Source: Deinococcus aquaedulcis (GTDB taxonomy: Bacteria; Deinococcota; Deinococci; Deinococcales; Deinococcaceae). Taken from it: DNA of 20,930 nucleotides. A program made the translations under genes and the position numbers. Location: NCBI RefSeq assembly GCF_019693445.1, contig NZ_JAHRBL010000033.1:1-20930 (forward strand), given 5' to 3'. Every line of letters starts with the position of its first letter. The first letter of the stretch is position 1. A model generated the notes under the pieces. That model searched no databases. It saw only the letters and a program-made list of their open reading frames with translations, and was not told the DNA's origin. Below, piece after piece: positions 1 through 10,300 of the stretch.

Positions 1-5
1 CGTGC

Positions 6-19
6 CCACAGCGCTGTGG
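6..19. repeat. Perfect 14-bp palindrome CCACAGCGCTGTGG
   Basis: CCACAGC is followed directly by its reverse complement GCTGTGG. It lies about 50 bp upstream of the possible tRNA -10 box. It could be an operator or the base of an upstream terminator, but the window edge removes the context. Only the symmetry itself is certain. Confidence 0.4.
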
Positions 20-66
20 ACCCACCCCTCCCCATGCCGAACAGGGTCGTGAAACGCAGCTGCGCC

Positions 67-72
67 TATGAT
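67..72 (+). promoter_or_regulatory. Possible -10 box of the tRNA-Gly promoter
   Basis: TATGAT is a near-consensus -10 hexamer about 50 nt before the tRNA 5' end. No good TTGACA-like hexamer sits 16-18 bp upstream (that region reads roughly GGGTCG). The call rests on the -10 alone and on the tRNA needing a promoter close by. Confidence 0.4.
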
Positions 73-91
73 ACTTGGATCGCAGGATCCT

Positions 92-199
<108 letters not shown>

Positions 200-207
200 T
201 GGATCAT

Positions 208-237
208 GCCCCCTTCGGAAGAAGGGGGCTTTTTTTT
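208..237 (+). terminator. Intrinsic terminator of tRNA-Gly
   Basis: GCCCCCTTC and GAAGGGGGC form a perfect 9-bp stem closed by a GGAA tetraloop, followed by eight T residues. The other strand has no T-run, so it stops only the rightward tRNA transcript. Confidence 0.95.
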
Positions 238-319
238 GTTGGTTCTGGTCGATGCGGCGGACCTTTTTGCCCTGATCAGTCTGCAATTCAAAGCTACCAC
301 TGTTGCGCGCTGCCTCCTC

Positions 320-1120
320 TCAAGCAATGGTGATGCTCTTGGGGTCAAAGTTCGGGGTCGGAAAGGCTGGATTCATGTCTTGCAGGGTAGACAGCACCAC
401 ATGGCTGATCAGCAGATTGCGAAACCATTTTCGGTCTGCCGGAATGACGTACCACGGCGCTGCCTCTGTACTGGTTGCCAGAATGGTTTCGTAGACGCGG
501 GTGTAGTCGTCCCACTGCGCCCGCGCTTCCAGATCACTGGGGTTGAACTTCCAGTGTTTGGTGGGATCATTCAGCCGTTCTTGCAGGCGTGAGCGCTGCT
601 GCTCTGGGCTGATATGCAGGTAGAATTTTAGGATGCGCGTGCCGTGGTCGGCCAGCAGTGCCTCGAAAGCCCGGATGTGCTCCAGACGGCGCTGAATAGC
701 TTTCTCGTCCAGGTGGCCCTGCACAGCGGGCACCAGGACGTCTTCGTAGTGGCTGCGGTTGAAAATGCCCACGATACCGTGACGCGGTGCCTGCGCATGC
801 ACGCGCCAAAGGAAGTCGTGGGCCTGCTCCTCTGGGGTGGGCGCCTTGAAATTGCTTACGCGCACGCCGTTGGGGTTCAGGGCGCCGAAAACATGTTTGA
901 CCGTACCGTCCTTGCCGCCTGCGTCGCGCGCCTGAAGCACGATCAGGAGTGCCTGCTTGTTCTCGGCATAAAGGCGTTCTTGCAGGTCAGCGATCTGGGG
1001 AAGAAGCGTGGCAGTTTGGGCCTGGCCCTCCTCTTTCTTCAGGCCGCCGTGCTCGTCAGTAGCCCAGTCAGCCAGACAGGGTGCCGTGCGTGGGGCCACG
1101 CGGTAAGGCTCGAGTTTCAT
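320..1120 (-). CDS. ppk2: Polyphosphate kinase 2 (PPK2), class III-like
   Basis: The 266-residue protein belongs to the PPK2 family, which transfers phosphate between inorganic polyphosphate and nucleotides in the cytoplasm. The Walker A loop DAGGKDG lies at 66-72, the Walker B stretch FNRSHYEDV at 120-128, and an Arg-rich lid region follows (RRLEHIR, then KHWKFNP at 189-195). The FNRSHYED form, with Asn121, resembles class III enzymes that can phosphorylate both AMP and ADP; the class is inferred from this motif and from the length, which is usual for Deinococcus/Meiothermus PPK2. The frame stays open upstream to a TTG at 1186. I chose the ATG at 1120 because the family similarity begins there and a TACGCT -10 box ends 7 nt before it. 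It is a single gene. Polyphosphate-driven nucleotide recharging would suit stress survival, but that is inference. Confidence 0.93.
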   Translation of the reverse strand: MKLEPYRVAPRTAPCLADWATDEHGGLKKEEGQAQTATLLPQIADLQERLYAENKQALLIVLQARDAGGKDGTVKHVFGALNPNGVRVSNFKAPTPEEQAHDFLWRVHAQAPRHGIVGIFNRSHYEDVLVPAVQGHLDEKAIQRRLEHIRAFEALLADHGTRILKFYLHISPEQQRSRLQERLNDPTKHWKFNPSDLEARAQWDDYTRVYETILATSTEAAPWYVIPADRKWFRNLLISHVVLSTLQDMNPAFPTPNFDPKSITIA

Positions 1121-1127
1121 GGCGGGG

Positions 1128-1133
1128 AGCGTA
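1128..1133 (-). promoter_or_regulatory. Leaderless -10 box of ppk2
   Basis: On the minus strand TACGCT ends 7 nt before the ATG. This matches the TANNNT-7 nt-ATG arrangement of Deinococcus leaderless mRNAs. There is no Shine-Dalgarno sequence and no recognisable -35. Confidence 0.5.
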
Positions 1134-1177
1134 CCACTGCCTGGAAGGTAAGGAGGACGGCCAAGACTTCTGTGTTT

Positions 1178-1257
1178 CCCAGCCAAACCTTTAGAAGGCT
1201 GGGAGAGGGGCCCTCAGGCGATGACATCCAGAGGGGCCAACCTCTTCGGTGAAGAGG
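1178..1257. other. Spacer with two hairpins between ppk2 and the Re-CS gene
   Basis: CCCAGCC (1178-1184) pairs with GGCTGGG (1197-1203), and CCTCTTC (1241-1247) pairs with GAAGAGG (1251-1257) around a 3-nt loop. Both genes run leftward, so these lie after the Re-CS gene and before ppk2. The second hairpin may act as a weak terminator of the Re-CS transcript, but it has no T-run. The rest of 1187-1335 shows nothing recognisable. Confidence 0.35.
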
Positions 1258-1335
1258 ACGAGCGCAACGGGCAGTCTTGTGCACAGAGCAGTGCGGCTTT
1301 GCGAGCATCCAACCTGATTAGGGCAACTCTTTGAC

Positions 1336-2649
<1,314 letters not shown>

Positions 2650-2655
2650 GTCTGC

Positions 2656-2684
2656 ACGGTAGACCCGACCATCAATGTCGTCAA
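2656..2684 (-). promoter_or_regulatory. Promoter of the Re-CS-like gene
   Basis: On the minus strand the -35 is TTGACG (2679-2684), followed by a 17-bp spacer and TACCGT as -10 (2656-2661). The -10 ends 6 nt before the ATG, so the mRNA should be leaderless. This is one of the best promoters in the window. Confidence 0.75.
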
Positions 2685-2705
2685 TCTTGATTCTGGAATC
2701 AATGT
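2671..2705. promoter_or_regulatory. Candidate operator: inverted repeat flanked by direct repeats
   Basis: TTGATTC-TG-GAATCAA (2687-2702) is a perfect 7-2-7 inverted repeat. ATCAATGT occurs twice in the same orientation, at 2671-2678 and 2698-2705, 27 bp apart. These elements fill the space between the divergent promoters: one ATCAATGT copy lies in the Re-CS spacer and the other touches the -10 of the HTH-CS gene. The HTH domain encoded next door is the obvious candidate ligand, which is inference. Confidence 0.55.
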
Positions 2706-2711
2706 TAAGCT
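2706..2711 (+). promoter_or_regulatory. Leaderless -10 box of the HTH-citrate synthase gene
   Basis: TAAGCT ends 6 nt before the ATG at 2718. No good -35 is found at 17 bp, which would suit a promoter that depends on an activator bound to the adjacent inverted repeat. Confidence 0.55.
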
Positions 2712-2717
2712 GATCCT

Positions 2718-3938
2718 ATGCCCGCAACTGACTCTCTCTCCACGGCTCAGGCCTGCGCGGCGCTGGGGGTCAAGCCGGCCACCCTGTACGCCTATGTGTC
2801 GCGCGGCCTGGTTCGCAGCGAGCCGGGCCCGGCGGGGACCCGGCAGCGCCGCTACCACGCGGGCGATGTGGCGGCGTTGGCCGAGCGGCAGGCGGGGCGG
2901 CGCGATCCGCAGGCAGCGGTGCAGGGCGCGGTGCAGGCCAGCCTGAACTGGGGCCAGCCGGTGCTGGACAGCGTGCTGACAGCGGTACAAGGCGGCACCC
3001 TGATCTACCGGGGCCACGCCGCCCTGCCGCTGGCCGAGGCCGCCACGGTAGAAGAGGTGGCGGCCCTGCTGTGGACGGGGGAGGCGGGCAGGCATCCGGC
3101 CCTGCCGCTGCGCGCGCGGCTGAATCTGGGGGGGCAGCCGCGCGCAGCCCGGCCCCTGGAGGCCCTGGGCTACGCCCTGACCCATGCGGGTGCACACGAC
3201 CCGGGGGTCCACGACACCCGCCCTGAGGCGCGGCTGCGGCAGGCGGGGCGTACCCTGAACCTGCTCTACGCCACACTGGAACGTCATGTCTGTCTACCCC
3301 CGGCGCCAGACCTGCCGCTGCACCTGCGTCTGGCACGCGCCTGGGGCCGGCCAGATGGGGCCGAGGTGCTGCGCCGCGCCCTGGTGCTGCTGGCCGACCA
3401 CGAACTGAATGTGAGCGCTTTTGCTGCGCGGGTGACCGCCAGCAGCGGCGCGGGGTTGCCCCACAGCGTGCTGGCGGCCCTGTGCGCGTTGCAGGGGCCC
3501 CGGCATGGCCTGGCCGCCCTGAACGCCCACGCGCTGCTGCTGGGCGCCTTGCGCGGGACCCCCCGCGCGGCGCTGCACGAGGCCGCGCGGCAACTGGGGC
3601 GGGTGCCCGGCTTCGGGCACGCCCTGTACCCGGCCGGCGACCCCCGGGCCACGGCGCTGCTGGCCACCCTGGCACAGACGTGGCCTGGGGCCCCCGGCGT
3701 ACAGGCCGCGCTGGCCCTGGGCACGGCGGCCCAGGAAGAGACAGGCGAACACCCCAATGTGGATCTGGCGCTGGCCACCCTGATTCATGTTCTGGGCCGC
3801 GACCCAGAAGACACCGCCACCCTGTTTGCCCTGGGACGCGCGGTGGGCTGGCTGGCCCACGCGCTGGAAGCCGGGCAGGGCGGGTTGCTGCGGCCCCGGG
3901 CGCGGTATGTGGGGCCGCCCCTGGCTGGGTCCGTTTAG
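2718..3938 (+). CDS. HTH-fused citrate synthase family protein
   Basis: The 406-residue protein is a fusion. Residues 6-60 form a MerR/excisionase-type helix-turn-helix (LSTAQACAALGVKPATLYAY, then an Arg-rich wing near 41-45). Residues 68-406 are a Si-type citrate/methylcitrate synthase domain, which condenses acetyl- or propionyl-CoA with oxaloacetate. The active-site set is complete: DHELNVSAF with His228, GPRHG with His263, GFGHALYP with His301, PNVD with Asp349, and the C-terminal RPRARY arginines. So the enzyme domain looks functional and not a decayed sensor. HTH-citrate synthase fusions occur in other bacteria, but their role is little known. It is divergent from an unrelated Re-CS-like enzyme, and its 3' end overlaps the convergent MFS gene by 4 bp. 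A role as an enzyme that also regulates transcription is inferred. Confidence 0.88.
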   Translation: MPATDSLSTAQACAALGVKPATLYAYVSRGLVRSEPGPAGTRQRRYHAGDVAALAERQAGRRDPQAAVQGAVQASLNWGQPVLDSVLTAVQGGTLIYRGHAALPLAEAATVEEVAALLWTGEAGRHPALPLRARLNLGGQPRAARPLEALGYALTHAGAHDPGVHDTRPEARLRQAGRTLNLLYATLERHVCLPPAPDLPLHLRLARAWGRPDGAEVLRRALVLLADHELNVSAFAARVTASSGAGLPHSVLAALCALQGPRHGLAALNAHALLLGALRGTPRAALHEAARQLGRVPGFGHALYPAGDPRATALLATLAQTWPGAPGVQAALALGTAAQEETGEHPNVDLALATLIHVLGRDPEDTATLFALGRAVGWLAHALEAGQGGLLRPRARYVGPPLAGSV

Positions 3939-5119
3939 GCGTCGGCGGGTGTGGGGGCCGCTTGGCCCCGGATCAGCGCAAAGGCACGGCCACCCAGCAC
4001 CGCCACCAGCGCCGCCGCGCCCAGGGCCAGCCCCAGGGCGGCCCCCAGCCCTACGTGTTGGGCAATAAACCCAATGGCGGGAGGCCCCAGCAGGAACCCG
4101 CCGTACCCGATGGTCGCCACCTGGGCAATGCCGCGCCCCGCCAGAGCGTGTCCGGCCGCGCCGTACATCACCGGCACCACGTTGCTGAGGCCCAGGCCCG
4201 ACAGGGCAAAGCCGGCGGCCGCCAGCAGCGGGTCGCGCGCCAGCAGCGCCAGCCCCAGGCCCAGCGCGGTCAGCGCGGCGCCGCCGCGCACTGTGAGCTG
4301 GTCGCTCAGCTGGGCGCGGGCGCGGTCCCCGAACCAGCGCCCCAGCGTCATGGCCCCCACAAACGCCACGTAGCCCAGCCCCGAGGCCCCGCCTGCCACC
4401 CCCAGCACGTCCCGGAAATAGAGGGCCGCCCAGTCGTAATTGGCCCCCTCGGCCAGCATGCCCAGAAAGCACAGGGCGCCCAGCAGCGCCGCCGCCGCGC
4501 TGAGGGGAGAGCGGCGCGGCTGCTGTTCATGAGCGGCCAGTTGTGCGGGTGCAGGCGCCGCGTCGGGCAACAGGAACCGGCCCGAGAGCAGCGCCGCTGT
4601 GGCCGTGACCCCCACCACCAGCAGCGCGTGGGTACCCAGGGGCACGCGCCCCACCAGCAGGCTCCCCAGCCCCGCGCCCAGCAGTCCCCCCAGGCTGAAG
4701 TAGGCGTGCAGGCGGCTCATGATGGGCCGGCCCATGGCCTTTTCCACGGTGACGCCCTGGGCATTCATGGCCACGTCCATACAGCCGTTCAGGGCGCCCA
4801 GTACCGCCAGGGCCGCCACCAGCGCCGCAAAGTTTGGCGCGACAAAGGGCAGCAGCAGACTCACCATGCAGCCCACCGACACGGCCCAGGTGACGCGGTG
4901 GCTGCCGTACCGCGCGGTCCAGCCCCCGGTGAGCGGCATGGTGCACAGACTGCCCAGCCCGACCGCCAGCAGTGCGGCGCCAATCTGGGCTTCGCTGAGG
5001 TTCAGGCTGTCGCGCACACCCGGGATGTTCACACCCCAGGTGGCGAACAGCACGCCGTTGATCAGGAACATGATGCTGACGGCGCGCCGGGCAGGGAGGG
5101 GGGCTGGTGGGTGGGACAT
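3935..5119 (-). CDS. MFS transporter, YbjJ-like
   Basis: The 394-residue protein is almost entirely hydrophobic, with about 12 predicted membrane segments and the two-halves layout of the major facilitator superfamily. A charged linker (about 208-225, HEQQPRRS) separates the halves. GGWTARYGSHR (about 65-75) fits the cytoplasmic loop 2-3 motif. SRLHAYFSLGGLLGAGLGS in the middle resembles YbjJ-type inner-membrane transporters; the substrate cannot be read from the sequence. A GAGG Shine-Dalgarno ends 5 nt before the ATG. The neighbouring divergent LacI regulator and the palindrome 20 bp upstream point to substrate-inducible expression, probably for a sugar or sugar derivative, with galE beyond the regulator. 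Confidence 0.88.
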   Translation of the reverse strand: MSHPPAPLPARRAVSIMFLINGVLFATWGVNIPGVRDSLNLSEAQIGAALLAVGLGSLCTMPLTGGWTARYGSHRVTWAVSVGCMVSLLLPFVAPNFAALVAALAVLGALNGCMDVAMNAQGVTVEKAMGRPIMSRLHAYFSLGGLLGAGLGSLLVGRVPLGTHALLVVGVTATAALLSGRFLLPDAAPAPAQLAAHEQQPRRSPLSAAAALLGALCFLGMLAEGANYDWAALYFRDVLGVAGGASGLGYVAFVGAMTLGRWFGDRARAQLSDQLTVRGGAALTALGLGLALLARDPLLAAAGFALSGLGLSNVVPVMYGAAGHALAGRGIAQVATIGYGGFLLGPPAIGFIAQHVGLGAALGLALGAAALVAVLGGRAFALIRGQAAPTPADA

Positions 5120-5138
5120 GGCAACCTCAAGACACGAG

Positions 5139-5152
5139 CTGAAACGTTTCAG
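5139..5152. promoter_or_regulatory. LacI-family operator CTGAAACGTTTCAG
   Basis: This is a perfect 14-bp palindrome with the central CG typical of LacI/GalR operators. It lies between the MFS transporter and the LacI gene. Its right end TTTCAG coincides with the -35 position of the LacI promoter (17 bp before TAGCAT), so binding would block the regulator's own promoter. It also lies just upstream of the MFS ribosome-binding site. Confidence 0.85.
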
Positions 5153-5175
5153 AGACCTGGGGGATACGCTAGCAT
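5147..5175 (+). promoter_or_regulatory. Promoter of the first LacI-family gene
   Basis: TTTCAG (5147-5152) is separated by 17 bp from TAGCAT (5170-5175), which ends 6 nt before the ATG at 5182. The -35 lies inside the operator. The mRNA is predicted to be leaderless. Confidence 0.6.
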
Positions 5176-5181
5176 CTGTGC

Positions 5182-6285
5182 ATGCCTTCTGCCAGTGCTG
5201 AGCCGCCGCCGGGGCCCCGGGTCACCCTGCGGGATGTGGCGCGGGCCCTGGGGGTCAGCGTGGCCACTGTCAGCAACGCCTACAACCGCCCCGACCAGCT
5301 GAGTGCCGAGCTGCGGGGCCGCATTCTGCAGCAGGCACAGGCCCTGGGGTACCACGGCCCCGACCCCCTGGCGCGCAGCTTGCGCCGGGGCCGCACCGGA
5401 GTGCTGGGCGTGGTGTACGACGCCCCGCTGGACTACGCCTTTGCCGACCCGGCGGCCGTGCTGTTCCTGGGCAGCGTGGCCCGCGCGGTGCAGGGCGAGG
5501 GCCTAAGTGCCCTGCTGCTGGCCAGTCCGCACGGTCCAGACGCCGACGCCACCCTGCCGGTGCGCAGCGCCAGCGTGGACGGCTTCATCGTGTACTGCGC
5601 AGCCGGGGGCAGTGCCCTGCTGCGCGCGGTGCTGGACCGCCGCCTGCCCACCGTGCTGGTGGACCAGGACCCTCAGCCCGGCGTGGTGGGCGTGGGTATT
5701 GACGATCTGGGGGGCGCGCAGGCCGCTGCCGCCCACCTGCTGGCCCTGGGGCACCGCCAGCTGGGCGCCGTGTGCCTGCCCCTGACGCCGGGCGGCCTAC
5801 TGGCTTCGGGGGGCGGCCCCCTGGCCCCGGATTTCAGCCCGCCGACCGGCTACCGGCCCTCGGTGCAGCGGCTGGCCGGCTACCGCGCGGCGCTCTTGGG
5901 TGTGCCGGAGGCCGCCCTGCACCTCACCGAAACTATGCAGAACACCCCCGAAGAGGGCGAGGCCCGCGCGCTAGCGCTGCTGCAGGCCCAGCCCGGCCTG
6001 AGCGCCCTGCTGTGCATGAGTGATGTGCTGGCCCAGGGGGCCCTGCGCGCCGCTGCCGCCCTGGGCCGACAGGTGCCCGGGGACCTGAGCGTGATCGGCT
6101 ACGACGACCTGCCCAGCAGCGCGGCGCTGAACCTGACCACCGTGTGGCAGCCCACCGCCGAGAAGGGCCGGGCCGTGGGCGAGGCCATGCGGGCGCTGCT
6201 GCGCGGCGAGGCCGCCCATGAACTCTGCCTTCCCACCCGCCTCACCCTGCGCGGCACTGCGGCCCCCCCACCTGCACTACCCTGA
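5182..6285 (+). CDS. LacI/GalR-family transcriptional regulator
   Basis: The 367-residue protein starts with a LacI-type HTH (TLRDVARALGVSVATVSNAYN, about 15-35) and a hinge (GPDPLARSLRRGRTG). A periplasmic-binding-protein-like sensor domain follows, running to the C-terminal WQPTAEKGRAVGEAM stretch. It is about 25 residues longer than usual because of a Gly/Pro-rich insertion near 205-230 (GGLLASGGGPLAPDFSP). The sensor half GVGIDDLGGAQAAAAHLLALGH is standard for sugar-responsive members. It probably represses itself and the divergent MFS transporter through the palindrome at 5139-5152. The effector is unknown; a sugar handled by the transporter is a guess. galE begins 5 bp after its stop. 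Confidence 0.92.
   Translation: MPSASAEPPPGPRVTLRDVARALGVSVATVSNAYNRPDQLSAELRGRILQQAQALGYHGPDPLARSLRRGRTGVLGVVYDAPLDYAFADPAAVLFLGSVARAVQGEGLSALLLASPHGPDADATLPVRSASVDGFIVYCAAGGSALLRAVLDRRLPTVLVDQDPQPGVVGVGIDDLGGAQAAAAHLLALGHRQLGAVCLPLTPGGLLASGGGPLAPDFSPPTGYRPSVQRLAGYRAALLGVPEAALHLTETMQNTPEEGEARALALLQAQPGLSALLCMSDVLAQGALRAAAALGRQVPGDLSVIGYDDLPSSAALNLTTVWQPTAEKGRAVGEAMRALLRGEAAHELCLPTRLTLRGTAAPPPALP
6278..6283 (+). promoter_or_regulatory. Possible leaderless -10 box of galE inside the end of lacI
   Basis: TACCCT ends exactly 7 nt before the galE ATG and overlaps the last codons and stop of the regulator gene. It would let galE be transcribed without the upstream gene. No clear -35 accompanies it, so read-through from the LacI promoter may also contribute. 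Confidence 0.45.
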
Positions 6286-6290
6286 CGGCC

Positions 6291-7283
<993 letters not shown>

Positions 7284-7300
7284 CAGACAGGACCACGAAA

Positions 7301-7330
7301 GAGGGCAGGGGCGCGTGGCCACCTGCCCTC
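7301..7330. terminator. Hairpin between convergent galE and the glucanase gene
   Basis: GAGGGCAGG (7301-7309) pairs with CCTGCCCTC (7322-7330) around a 12-nt loop. On the minus strand the stem is followed by a short T-stretch (TTTCG), so it fits best as the terminator of the glucanase gene, whose stop is 14 bp away. It may also slow galE transcripts. Confidence 0.6.
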
Positions 7331-7343
7331 CCGTGTTGCGGGT

Positions 7344-10300
7344 TCAATACGTCACGGCTTCCAGCTTGCCCAGGCTGACCCCCGCCGAGTTGGCGGTGAT
7401 GGTCAGCGGCCGGGTGCCGACGACCACCCCAGCGAAGTCCACCGGAATGGTCTGCCCGGCGCCGATGGAGAGCGGCACGCTCCGCCCGTTGAAGTTGAGG
7501 GTAAAGGCCGAGCTGGACGCGCTGCTGGCGTTCGTGATCAGGAAGCGCAGGTTGCTGGTGGCATTGACCCGCAGGTCGTAGGTCTTGCTGGCGCCACTGG
7601 CAATCGCGCCCACACTGGTGGTAATCACGCCGGGCACCGTGATGGCGCTGGTGGCGGTGGTGACGCTCAGGTCGCCAGTGAACGCTGAGGCGTTGTTCCG
7701 GGCGTCCAGTGCGCGGACCTTGAAAGCGTAGGTGGCGCCCGCGCTCAGGCCGCTGATGGTGGCCCCGGTGCCGGTCACGCTGCCGCTCAGGGCGCCGTTC
7801 GTGTATACCTCGTACTTGCTGACGCCGCAGTTGTCGCTGCTGGCCGTCCAGCTGAGGGACACGCTGCTGCTGGTTTTGCTCGGGGAGGTCAGGCCGGCAG
7901 GCACGCTGGGCGCCGTGCTGTCCGTGGCGCAGGGGTCGGTGGTGCCCCCGCCGCTCAGGTTTGCGCCGCTGACCGTGCCGATCACCACGCTGTCACTCTT
8001 GGCCGTGATCGTGATGGTCCCCGCGCCGGTGCCCACGTTGGGGAAGTCGGCAATCACGGTCTGCCCCGCGTCTACAGCGAGGTCGTAGTTCGTGCCGTTG
8101 AACGCCACGTTGATCAGGCGGCTGTTCAGGCTGGACGCGCTCTGCACCGACAGGCGGTAGGTACCCGCCGAGGTCACGTTCACTGGGAAGCTCTTGCTCT
8201 GGCCGTTGGCAATGGCGCCGGCGCTGGTAGTCACCGTCCCGGGCAGGTTGGCCGTGGTGCTGCCCGAGGAAGTGCGCACCGTGACTTCTGGGGTAAAGGC
8301 GCTCAGGTTGCCCGCGCCGTCACGGGCGCGGACCTTCACCAGGTAGGCCGTATTGGCACTCAGGCCGCTGATCTCAGCCGTGGTCCCGGCAACGGTGGTG
8401 TTGGGCGCCCCGTTGACATACACCTCGTAGCCGCTGACCGTGCAATTGTCGTTGGCCGCGCCCCAGCTCAGGCTGATGGAGGACGTGGTCTGGCCCGGCG
8501 AGGTCACGCCGCCCGGCGTGCCGGGGACCACCGTGTCGGTGCCGCAGGGGTTCGAGACCCCACCGCGTGAAGACACCACCTTCCGGGCCGGCACGCTGAG
8601 GGTCGCGCCGTCCGAGAAGTTCACCGTGATGGCCGTATTACCCGGGTTATAGGCCGCGTAGGTGCGGGTGGTGCCCTTCTTGAACACCGCGTAGTGGGGG
8701 GTATTGGCGGTCACGGTCGTGTCCACCTGCCCCATGGCGTTCAGGCTGTGCAGGAACTGGTAGGTGTGGGCTTTGGTCTCGCCTTCTTCCGGGGTGTAGG
8801 CGCCGCTGCCGAACTTGGCAATGGCCCCGGCCGCGTCGTACATGCTGTAGACCTGCCAGAAGATGTCGCGCCACATGGTGGGTTCGCGCCCCAGGAAGTC
8901 GTAGTTCGTCTTCAGGTACCCGGGGTTGCGGCCCAGGTACAGGCTGCCCGCCGTGATGGGCAGGAAGTTGATGCCCTGAATGGCCTCGCGCTCCGCACTG
9001 AACCACGTGGAATAGGCGCCACCGTCGCCCCAGACCATGCCCACCGCCGGTTTGTTGTACCCGGCCGGGAAGACCCCGCCGCCCTGATTGAACCAGTACT
9101 GCTCAATGGCCGTGGTTTCCGTGGTGTACAGATAGATGCCCAGGTCGCGGATGGCGGTGTTGCCCGTCACCGAACCCCAGTTCACCAGCGCCGTGGAGAA
9201 GTTCATGTCCTCGCTGGAGGATTCCTGGTTGTTCCCGGCCGCAAAGCCCGAGTGCCCGGCGGCCCAAGAGTGCCCGGCGTAGGGGTCAAAGTTGCGCAGG
9301 CGGGGGAACTGGCCCGTGTTGGTGGTCCAGTTCGCTGCGTCCATGATCAGGTCGTTGATGCTCGCGCCCCAGGTGCGGCCCTGCGGGGTGGTGCCCGCCG
9401 GCCAGTTCGGGCGGTACTGCGTGAGCAGCGCGGCGGCCTTGATGAAATACCCCCAGTGGAAGTGGTGGTCGTTCAGTTCTTCTTCGCTGCCGTAGCCCTG
9501 CGGATAGCCGATCAGGGTGCCCCACGCCGAGTTGTAGTAGAAGAGGTTGCTGCCCTGGCCGTCCAGCCAGTCCTGGAGCACGCGCTGAATGGCGTCCAGG
9601 AAGGCGGTCTGCGCGGCCGTGTTGCCCACCTGCTCGGCCAGCGGCACCAGTTCGGCCAGCTTGCCCAGACCCTTGCCTACCCAGTAGGAATCCCCGGTGG
9701 GGTTCAGGGTGGCGCTGGTGTTGGCCTCGTTCACGTAGGCGGCCAGTTGCGTCTTGCTCAGGGTGTTGGCCGCGCCGTTGTCCGGCAGGTAGGGCAGCAC
9801 GCCCTGGAACTTCTGGCTGGTGGTAAAGCTGTTCGCGCCGCGCACCACCTTCATCTCTCCACGGGGCGAGACGTAGGTGTAGCCCGTGTTCACGCTGCCC
9901 GAGTTCAGCCACTGGTGGCGGTAGAGCGCCATGACCGTACCGGTCGCCGTGCCTTCCTTGGCCACCGTGTTCACGGTGTAGGTGCTGTTCATCGTCGCGG
10001 TGGCCGCGTTGTAGCTCCAGCCCACACTGCTGCCCGTCACGAAGTTGTAGGCGTAATTCCGGAAGTCGTTCAGGGTGGCGACGGTGTTGTCGGGCAGGGC
10101 GGCAATGGAGTAGTAGTCCTTGCCTGCCAGCGTGGAGGTGGCGACGGTGTTGCTCAGGCTCCAGGCGGAGCCGGCCGGCGCAAAGATGCCGTAGTGGCGC
10201 CCGTTCACCGTGACCCCCAGGACATTGCCCTGGTTCGACCAGACCGTGGGTGTGGCGATAAAGGTGACCTGGGCATTGCCGCCGGTTTTCGTGGCGTACA

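Noticed and set aside
1121..1186. Longer ppk2 start at TTG 1186
   Set aside because: The extra 22 residues lack family similarity, and the ATG at 1120 has a -10 box at the right distance.
3482..5302. 606-codon plus-strand open frame over the citrate synthase end and MFS gene
   Set aside because: Arg/Gly/Gln-rich shadow product; the MFS protein on the other strand has a clear membrane topology.
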